DNA of 64,000 bases from Krasilnikovozyma curviuscula (taxonomy: Eukaryota > Basidiomycota > Tremellomycetes > Cystofilobasidiales > Mrakiaceae): assembly GCA_014825775.1 (NCBI GenBank), contig MVAQ01000100.1, forward strand, positions 1-64,000, written 5' to 3'. Shown here in pieces: positions 56,419-64,000 of this stretch (position 1 is the first letter of the stretch; every line of letters starts with the position of its first letter). The position numbers and the translations under genes are program-made. The notes beneath the pieces were generated by a model. That model was not told the DNA's origin. It ran no database searches and saw only the letters and a program-made list of their open reading frames with translations.

Positions 56419-57976
56419 TTACAGTATCCATGGCCACCCATTGCCCTCATTCTGCTTCCAACCCGGGTCAGCTGTCTCGAGCTGTTTGATCTCTGCCACT
56501 GTGAGCGCAGGGAATTCTGGTGAGAAGACTTGAAGCTGTTCGATTTGGCGGTACGCTTTTGAGCTTGTCCTATAGAACGAGTTTCAAAAGACAATAGAGG
56601 AGATGAGCTTCCGTGACCTTCTTCATTAGTGGGCTTGAGGGAGGAGCGAAGCTTACGTGACAGCAACGATACCCTTGCCTTTGACCCAGTCCAGAATTGC
56701 CTGTCCGGGAGTGACCGCAACCCCTCCAGCTCTCTCACTCAAATTCTCTGCAAGTTCCTCGGCCACAGTTTCCGCCTTCCCACCCGGCAGCGTCGTGATG
56801 GGCGTCAAGCTCGAGTAAGCCGCAATCTGGATGCCATGTGCCTTCGACACATCAAGGATGGGCTGCTGGATCTCGGCATTGTACGCATGGTACTTGATTT
56901 GGTTTAGGGCTGGCTTAATGCGTGCGAAGGAGAGGATTTCGGAGGTTTGTGAGGCGTTGTAGTTGGAGATGCCAATTGACTTGGTCAGTCCGAGGTCGAC
57001 GAGGGATTCAAATTGAGTCCAGATCTGTCAAAATCCCAAGATAAGCTAGCGTTGCTAAGTTGATAGAGAGGGAAAGACTGACCGATTTAATGTCTTCAAC
57101 GAAGAATGGGAAGTGGATCAAGTACAGATCGACGTACGATACCTTGAGCTTCCTCAGAGACTCCTCAATGTTAGAAGTTACATTTTGTCCCTGCATAGCA
57201 TCAAACTCTGAATGCCATTTCCAAGAGGAGGTACATGGTCAGAAGAACATCACTGCAGCTGGCGCCATATTGCGAAGATAATGCAACATACTTGTGGTGA
57301 TAAAGAGCTCATCTCGAGGAATCTTGGAGCTTTCAATAGCGTCTCCAACGTATTCTTCGTTCTTGTAGATTGCAGACTAGAGATACCAATGTCAGCCATA
57401 ATAACGGAAGGGTAAATGAAGGCGGATGGTAGCAAGACCAGAGGAAGTGGTTCTCTTAGGGCGACAACCAATAATAAAGAGAAACAGATTCTTACATTAT
57501 CGATGTGTCTGGATGAAGGAAGTAGAGAGTGAAGAGGCAAAAGAATGTGAACACTGTGCTCGCTCCTCTCCGAAACAGCAGGAGAGACTGACCTGTATCC
57601 AGACTTGAACGCCATGAGCACATCAGCAGTTACATTGAATCCTTTCAACACAGAACCAACACCATCTGTAAATGTCGAACAGGAACCGTCAGAATAATCA
57701 GCGGCCCATGATAAAAGTCAAAGCAGCTAACGACCCACATGCTGGTGAAGGAATTTTGTTTCCGTCGTTCAGAGCTACAAGGAACTCGATCAGAGACAAT
57801 ACTGAGTGAGCTGTATGATGAAAGAGGGACTCACTGTACAGAACATGTCCGGGAAAAGAAGCATTCGATGCAGCTGCTGGATTTTGGATGACTAACTGAC
57901 CATTTTCACCATTGTACGAGTCTGAGCCTACCAGAGCAAAGGCTGGGACAAAAGAGGAGAGCGGAGGGATCCTCAT
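56419..57976 (-). CDS. Aldo-keto reductase, tandem copy A
   Basis: NADPH-dependent reductase of aldehydes/ketones. Eight exons (57976-57835, 57774-57739, 57665-57593, 57508-57496, 57376-57292, 57207-57083, 57024-56657, 56569-56419) give 330 residues. About 50 variable residues precede the barrel (LNDGNKIPSPAYGVGSVL). The catalytic tetrad is present: Asp and Tyr in YRHIDNSAIYKNEEYVG, Lys in LFITTKFD, His in VDLYLIHFP. Later: TKSIGISNYNASQT, PALNQIKYHAYN, TPGQAILDWVKGKGIVAVT and SSKAYRQIEQL. Exon 4 is only 13 bases. Copy B lies about 340 bases upstream on the same strand and is highly similar; copy A has one extra intron (57025-57082). The gap of exon 5 upstream intron is 119 bases. Confidence 0.93.
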
Positions 57977-58318
57977 TTGCTTTGAGACGTCTTTCTGAAG
58001 TGTTTAATGTAAAATGAAGTCGGGATGATAAAGATACATTTGATATTCGCCGTTACGCATTACAGCACTTTTGCTGATATTTAGAACGACTTCCAAGGTT
58101 GGGTAGATACAAAAGTCTTCGATGCCAAACAGAAATTCAAATGTTGCACTAGATTCAAAGTGTCAAGAAACTCTACAAAAAAAAAAGCAAAGAAAACAAA
58201 GCATGTGGACTCGGTTGGCAACCGAGAAACTGTCTTTGCTAAACCTACTCTTATCGTGTTCGAAAGTATAATCTATACGCATTAGTTTGGGACCCAAGTG
58301 CATCACTTTTTCAAAGAT
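57977..58318. other. Spacer between the two aldo-keto reductase genes
   Basis: 342 bases carrying the promoter of copy A and the 3' end of copy B. Contains an A-rich run near 58180-58200. No gene. Confidence 0.55.
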
Positions 58319-59815
58319 CTATGGCCATCCTCCGGTCTCTACTTGCTTCCAACCGGGATCTGCAGTCTCAAGCTCCTTGATCTCGGCCGTGGTCAATGCT
58401 GGGAAGTCAGCAGAGAAGACCTGGAGTTGTTCAATTTGGCGATAGGCTTTAGAGCTTGTACTGATGGATAAACCAGAGCAAAAGTAAAAGTTAGCATCGT
58501 ATCAACTACCAACATCGCAAGAAGAGACTGACGTTACTGCAATGATCTCCTTCCCTTTCACCCAATCTAAGATTGCCTGACCAGGTGTTATCTCTCTACC
58601 GCCAGCGCGCTCAGACAACTTCTCTGCCAGTTCCTCGGCGACCGTCTCCGCCTTCCCACCGGGAAGTGTAGTGATGGGCGTTAGTGCAGAGTACGCACTC
58701 GTCGCGATTCCTTCCTTTGCGTTGATCTCCAGTATTGGCTGCTGCGTCGCAGCATTGTAAGCATGGTATTTAATCTGGTTAAGCGCCGGCTTGATGCGTG
58801 CGAGATCGAGAATCTCTTGGGTCTGCGAAGCGTTGTAGTTGGATAGGCCAATGGATTTGGTTAGTCCGAGATCAACGAGAGATTCGAGTTGGGTCCATAT
58901 GTCCTTGGGGGACTCGACAAACGATGGCGAGTGAATGAGGTAGAGATCGACGTATGACAGCTTGAGCTTGCGAAGGGATTCAACCAGGTTCAGAGTGACG
59001 TTTTGGCCCTGGAGGGCATCAAATTCTACCAGAATCCAAAACATTATGTTACTCTCTCAGATAGGTTTTTCAACTACCACCTACGAAGAAAAGGTTCAAG
59101 ACTTACTGGTAGTGATGTATAACTCCTCTCTTGGGATGTTGGCGATTTCAATTGCATCCCCGACGTACTCTTCATTGCGATAGATTGCGGACTATAGCGA
59201 AGAAAGAAGCAAGGTCAACATTGTTCTGTTGTGGGACCATGGTAGCAGAGGTAAACTGCCAGCTGCGATGCTGTTCTTCCAAACTCAGAAAAAGAAGATG
59301 CAGGCAAAGGTCCTGGCATATCATCTAGAAGAAAGAAGAAATAAAAACTCACATTATCAAGATGTCTAAGATACGAAATGGGAAATCATGGCAACATTGC
59401 TCGTCAGCGGGAGAGTCCGAGCTTGATGGACAAAGCTAAGTCCCTCACCTGTATCCACTTTTGAATGCCAGTAGGACATCAGCAGTAACGTTGAACCCTT
59501 TCAAGACGGACCCAACGCCATCTTCAAAAGGTAAAAGGTCAGATCAGATCAACAAGGGGAGAGAGGAAGGAAGAAAGGACGCACAAGCTGGAGAGGGAAT
59601 CGTCGTACCGTCATTCAGAGCTACAACCACAATTCAGTTTACAGAAACAGCTATATAAGCAGGTGACAAAACTTCTTACTGTAAAGAACATGTCCCGGGA
59701 ACGGAGGTTTCGAAGCGGCTGAGTCCTGAAGAACAAGCTGGCCTTGTCCGTCGTTCGACTTGGAGCCAACGAGAGCCAGAGCAGGTACAAACGAAGCGAG
59801 TTGTGGAATTCTCAT
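58319..59815 (-). CDS. Aldo-keto reductase, tandem copy B
   Basis: Paralogue of copy A. Seven exons (59815-59680, 59620-59585, 59521-59449, 59365-59353, 59191-59107, 59025-58533, 58460-58319) give 325 residues. The tetrad is intact: HLDNSAIYRNEEYVG, ITTKFDAL, YLIHSP. It keeps TKSIGLSNYNASQTQE, PALNQIKYHAYNA, TPGQAILDWVKGKEIIAVT and ends DPGWKQVETGGWP. It shares the exon pattern of copy A, including the 13-base exon, except that the stretch from KFDAL to the C-terminal part is one exon, because the intron between FVE.. and IWTQ is absent. Intron before exon 5 is 161 bases. Substrate unknown. Divergent to DMC1. Confidence 0.93.
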
Positions 59816-60772
59816 TGCTTTAGTACTCTTATGTGTTGCAAAGGGAGAGAGGGTTCAAAGCGTGAGATAGCTGTAGGCAGCTTTTGTAGAAACCATTGCT
59901 TAGTCTTTCGCAATTGGGGCAATTCTCTACATTTCGTAATTTAAGAAAAAAAAAAGTTCAAAAATTAAAAAGAAAATCAATTAGATCTAGGAGATCTGTG
60001 CAAACCGTATAAGGGAGTGTTGTCAGTCAAGAAGATATTATGAGAATTTTGCTGGTCAACCAGTGGAAAGCGCATGGAAGAAATAAACAACGAAGACTTA
60101 ATGGTAATGTAATGTGCCTTAACCATATGTTATTTCCTTCAATTCTACAACAAAACTACGCCGCTGCCCTAAATCACAAACCTACAGAGACGAAGGTGTT
60201 CCTTGCACCTGTAACAGCCGCGAAGATCTAACAACGGATGCCAACAACAAGCGGTTGTGATTGAGATGGATTGCCGCGTCCGCTCTTAGTCCTGCGGGTT
60301 CTCCGAGTACAAGCACATGTGTGCTTTAGCAGCTGTTTGTTAGAACAGTGCATCAGCCGGGGCATCGAGACTGCGCTCAACCCATTTACATTGTGTACGC
60401 CGCCCTGCATTATGGGATCTAGTCCAAGGTCGATAGGGTTTATTCTATCAACCACAAAGAATAAATGTTAAACTATCCGCCAAAGGTATGGGTCCTTAGG
60501 TTTTACATTCCAGGTGAGAGTGATTGCAGTTCACTGAGCTGCTCTTCGAGAGACCGCGTCGCTTTTCGCGTACTTCCGTGATCAGTTGGTGTTATAAGCT
60601 GAGAGTATTCCTTGAAGTCTGAAGACATGATTATTCTCTATAAGAGAGGAAAGAAAGTAGAGGGACAAATCCTGACGAGGTGAGAGCTCGTTGCAACTCG
60701 AGATTGCTTCTGACGACAACAATCTCAGATTTCTGCCTTTGCCTCGATTGTTCTTCCAAACCTCAATCCAAT
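59816..60772. other. Divergent region between the reductase and DMC1
   Basis: 957 bases between two divergent starts. Short open frames have no family resemblance. It presumably contains the DMC1 promoter, which should be meiosis-specific, but I recognise no element. Confidence 0.5.
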
Positions 60773-62805
60773 ATGTCAGATAACGAAGAGGTGAGTTTAT
60801 ATCCTTTTACGTTGTACTGTGATATGGACAGCCCGAAGCAGACTTGCAGTCTATGTTTCAATTGTAGGAATGTCTTCCATTCCTTCACATCGACGAGCTT
60901 CAGGCCCATGGCATCAACGCTCAAGACATCAGCAAGTTGAAGGTTTCCGGTATTACCACTGTTCAGAATGTCCAGTAAGATCGTGGATTGCACCCTTGCC
61001 AAGCTCATCCTCATGTTGCACACCGAAGCATAAGGACTCATCTTCTGTCCCTGCTTCCTGCTCTCCGCTATTTAGAATGACCAGCAGACGTAATCTTCTC
61101 AAAATAAAAGGGTTATCGGAAGCTAAAGTTGAGAAACTCAAAGATGTTGCTACAAAGCTTCTGGTGAGCTGATCAGCTCCCATCTACCTGAGTGAGAAGG
61201 TCTAATCGATCAGTTCTCGCCTTCCTCTTCTCCCTGTTTATTGTCTTCAGCCCTCAGCTATCATGACAGCAAATGAAGTGTCTGCTAGGCGTGAGAATGT
61301 CGTCCTAATTAGCACTGGAAGTAAAGCTGTCGACGCTGTGCGTCTTTCCAGCGCATCCACTCTCATGTACGACAAGCGACTGACCTTCGTTCTCATTCTC
61401 TCCTCGATTTCAAGGCTCTCAATGGTGGAATCTCAACGCAATCTATTACTGAGGTCTTTGGAGAGTACAGAACCGGGAAGGTAAATTCTAGCGGCCTACT
61501 ATCATTCGCTTGCACCGATCAGAGCAAACTGAGCTTATCCACCTTCCCCTTTCTGCCAATTGCTTGATTCTCAACTATTCTCTTTAACAGACTCAACTTT
61601 GTCATACAATGATGGTGACAGCTCAACTCCCGGTCGAGATGGGTGGAGGCGGAGGCAAGTGCGCATATGTGCGTGTCCAACAACTATTTGTTAAGGAGTG
61701 AAATTAGGACACCCATCTCCGTTTTTCTTACCACAGATTGATACAGAGGGAACCTTCCGTGCTGATAGAGTCAGAGCGATTGCTGATCGATTTGGCGTTG
61801 ATGGCCAAGCTGCTTGTGACAGTGAGAGTCATACAACTCACGTGCTCTTGATCTCGATCAACGCTGACTTATCGACTGGCTTTTACAGATATAACGTATG
61901 GCCGTGAGCCTGAAACCCTGGCTGATACGCTGTGAAACAACTATTGATTGCTACTGCGCCGCGCTCTGTAGGGGCATACAACTCGGAGCACCAAATGGAG
62001 TTGATCAATGAGCTTGCTGTCCGGTTAGTACCAGCGCTATCCCCCTTCCTTCACTGTCTGGAATTTGCCTTAACTTGCCTTTTCTCCCCCTAGCTTCGTC
62101 GACGATGGTTCTGTAAGCTAGCGCGGTTTTGGCAAACCTCCAGTTCACGTGTTTCTGAACGCCTGTCCTCGTTCTCTTCTTCTCTTCCAGTACAAGCTAT
62201 TAGTCGTTGACTCTATCATTAACCTTTTCCGATCTGACTACTCTGGCCGTGGGGAATTGAGTGAAAGACAGCAGAAGTTGAATCAGATGCTCTCCCGATT
62301 GACTAGGCTCTCCGAGGAGTTCAACATTGCTGTTTTAATGACGAACCAAGTGCGTTATCCATGTTCATTTCGCTCCTCAATATCACGATACCTGACTGAC
62401 CTTTGAGGTGGGTGTATTCAGGTCCAATCTGATCCAGGCGCTCAGCTCATGTTCGCTTCGGCATCTTCTGCCAAACCTGTGGGAGGTCATGTTCTTGCCC
62501 ATGCAAGTGCTACAAGACTCATGCTCAGAAAAGGAAGAGCTGAGGAGCGGTACGTTTCCCTCCTTTTTAAGCTTTCAAGCGAGGAGTTGTTTTGTTTTCT
62601 GATGCCTTGTCTTACTTCCAGTATCATGAAGATTACCGACAGTCCTGAAGTCCCAGAGGTACTTCACGAGCCAAGTTCCCTTAGAAAACTTTCATTATCT
62701 TCGGAATGTTCTATACTGACACCACTCTTTCTTCTACTGGAATGTGTGATGGTGCAGTCTGAAGCGAACTATAGACTTACTTCCGGTGGTTGGGCAGACG
62801 TCTGA
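60773..62805 (+). CDS. DMC1: Meiotic recombinase Dmc1
   Basis: RecA-family strand-exchange protein acting at meiotic double-strand breaks. Fourteen exons (60773-60790, 60868-60974, 61076-61163, 61251-61337, 61415-61480, 61591-61668, 61737-61821, 61889-61903, 61972-62023, 62094-62112, 62191-62349, 62422-62549, 62622-62658, 62758-62805) give 328 residues. N-terminal helix-hairpin-helix part: [20 protein letters not shown]. Core: [20 protein letters not shown] (Walker A), [13 protein letters not shown], the Dmc1-type [11 protein letters not shown] (Rad51 has ADHQ), [20 protein letters not shown] (Walker B), [15 protein letters not shown] and [13 protein letters not shown]. The SEHQMEL signature supports Dmc1 over Rad51. 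Two exons are just 15 and 19 bases. All phases agree. Confidence 0.95.
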
Positions 62806-63353
62806 GCTCTTTTTCACAACCACAAGAGATCTGATTTCCCGATCAAAAATCCTTGCATCAAGGACTCAAGTCATATCTGTCATCTGTGTCCTCCTTAACT
62901 CGTCGTCAACTTTGAACCTTTTTGCCTCACTGAAGTTTCGCATTTTGGTGTTCCCAACTGTTGTTCCCTCAAATCGGTTCTATAGGCTCTGTGGTACAGC
63001 GCGTAATGTCATAACGGACCTCATAACCTGTTCTATAAGCTTGGTTACTGAAAGATCTCTAAGGCGCACGCACCAGAGGTCAGGCACGCAAGTTGCACAC
63101 GTTGCAATCTGGCGTCCCAGGCCGGGATGCAGCGGCATCGAATTAACACTGGTTTTACTATTTCGTGTGATCTCGTGAAAAGGAATTGCAAAATTGTGAA
63201 AATAAGATGTCTCTCGACGCTAGCTCGATATCAGACGACTCGCGAGGTCCTCCCAGCAACCTGCTTCAGCGCCTCTTTGGATTGCAGTCAACGCAAAGCA
63301 AAGTACTGCAGTTGGACAGCAACTAATTCCAGGAGGTTTTTTCATCTCCCAAG
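62806..63353. other. Intergenic region between DMC1 and MAK10
   Basis: 548 bases between two plus-strand genes, holding the DMC1 3' end and MAK10 promoter. No tRNA or gene recognised. Confidence 0.5.
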
Positions 63354-64000
63354 ATGCCTTTCGTCGATGCGAAGGAGCTAATTGAGAAGGGGGCAGCTCG
63401 TAAGTACTGTCCGCCTTGTCTTAACCCTCTGGCAGCTTTGATTTTCCATGTTTCCACTCCTTATGCTCATTGCAGAGCTCTCTCCGGGTCAGATTCTCAA
63501 AATCGATCATTTCACTCTCATGGTAAGTTGTGAAGGCGACTTCTTAACCCTTCCTGGGAGCTCCATTGACGTATCTTCATTCCTGCGCTACAACGAAAGG
63601 ACGCCATGAACGCAATCGAGATCATGGACCCTAGGATGGATAGCGGTGTCGATCTTGAGGCTTTTCCCATCCCAGTCAATGAGCACAGCGACTCTCCGCC
63701 AATTCCTCCAACACCACCTCCTTTCGAACCAATGAAGCGATTGCTGCCTGATGAGGTGTGCTGGGTCTTGGACCAAGCAATGATATGCGAGGTAATTTGC
63801 TGCTTTTGAAGTGAGACTGGAGGTTGCTATTGCTTACTGTTGCTGTCGACTCACAGGCAACTTACCTCCAAGGCCCTACTTTGTCACAAACGTTCTACAC
63901 CTTGCGATACTTTCACGTACTTCCGCGTATAACACTGGAAGCTCTTTATGAGGCTGAAGCCAGTGAAAGGTCAGCATCTGGTAGAGCAGTGAAGAGCCAG
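63354..64000 (+). CDS. MAK10: NatC auxiliary subunit Mak10/Naa35 (5' part; runs off the window)
   Basis: Scaffold subunit of the NatC N-terminal acetyltransferase. Exons 63354-63399, 63476-63522, 63600-63791 and 63857 onward are visible. The signature is clear: QLSPGQILKIDHFTLM, DAMNAIEIMDPRMDSGVDLE, LPDEVCWVLDQAMICEATYL, QTFYTLRYFHVLP, as in the Mak10 N-terminal domain. A possible next donor (GTCAGC) lies near 63970. About 160 residues are present; the family is 700 or more, so most is outside. Confidence 0.92.

Noticed and set aside
60773..62805. RAD51 instead of DMC1
   Set aside because: The SEHQMEL segment and overall pattern match Dmc1; Rad51 has ADHQ-type sequence there.

Overview
The window is nuclear DNA from a fungus, most likely a basidiomycete yeast of the Tremellomycetes. 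Genes are packed tightly on both strands and broken by many short GT-AG introns, usually 55-90 bases. Exons can be tiny, many acceptors have a CTNAC or CTGAC branch site close upstream, and the proteins are of fungal type (two-domain MTHFR, Bst1, Vps9, Prp40, Rpa12, Dmc1, Mak10). The base composition and very high intron count suggest Cystofilobasidiales (Phaffia or Mrakia-like), but this is inference. I see no rRNA, tRNA, CRISPR array, transposon or viral sequence. All exon structures were joined by hand from splice signals, frame and family resemblance; junctions may be off by a base or two where stated.

Layout, left to right. 0.4-2.3 kb: inorganic pyrophosphatase. 2.9-8.0 kb: RRM/PUF RNA-binding protein. 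8.8-10.0 kb: CDC42. 10.8-11.3 kb: a doubtful small membrane protein. 12.1-15.3 kb: GPI inositol-deacylase (minus). 15.6-16.7 kb: an SDR/epimerase-like gene with a one-base frameshift (minus). 17.2-18.1 kb: an unrecognised protein with a myristoylation-type start (minus). 18.4-19.1 kb: an EF-hand-like protein. 19.5-20.3 kb: a 100-residue zinc-ribbon protein in eight exons. 21.3-23.5 kb: an intronless protein kinase (minus). 24.1-26.0 kb: an EBP1/PA2G4 homologue (minus). 26.6-28.3 kb: a PQ-loop membrane protein. 29.0-31.9 kb: a Reg1-like PP1 regulator. 32.2-34.9 kb: Vps9 (minus). 35.8-37.3 kb: Sds22. 37.4-38.1 kb: RNA polymerase I subunit Rpa12 (minus). 38.4-40.2 kb: a flavin amine oxidase. 40.4-42.5 kb: a zinc alcohol dehydrogenase (minus). 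43.1-45.4 kb: methylenetetrahydrofolate reductase. 45.7-46.4 kb: an acidic-tailed protein, perhaps APC15/Mnd2-like (minus). 46.5-49.1 kb: Prp40. 50.0-50.6 kb: a Ser-rich protein. 51.1-53.1 kb: a Ser-rich coiled-coil protein (minus). 53.5-55.5 kb: a VWA-domain protein (minus). 56.4-59.8 kb: a tandem pair of aldo-keto reductases (minus). 60.8-62.8 kb: DMC1. 63.4 kb to the end: the start of MAK10/NAA35.

The genes are mostly unrelated housekeeping functions, not an operon or cluster. Loose links exist: two PP1 regulators (Reg1-like and Sds22) lie 4 kb apart, and polarity/trafficking genes (CDC42, Bst1, Vps9) recur. Several pairs share divergent promoters, the shortest being 142 bp between the APC15-like gene and PRP40. 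The most notable signals are in gene architecture: a 3-base internal exon in CDC42, several other micro-exons, three probable GC-AG introns, two genes whose first coding exon is only ATGG, and a duplicated reductase pair that differs by one intron. I found no convincing new multi-gene system.
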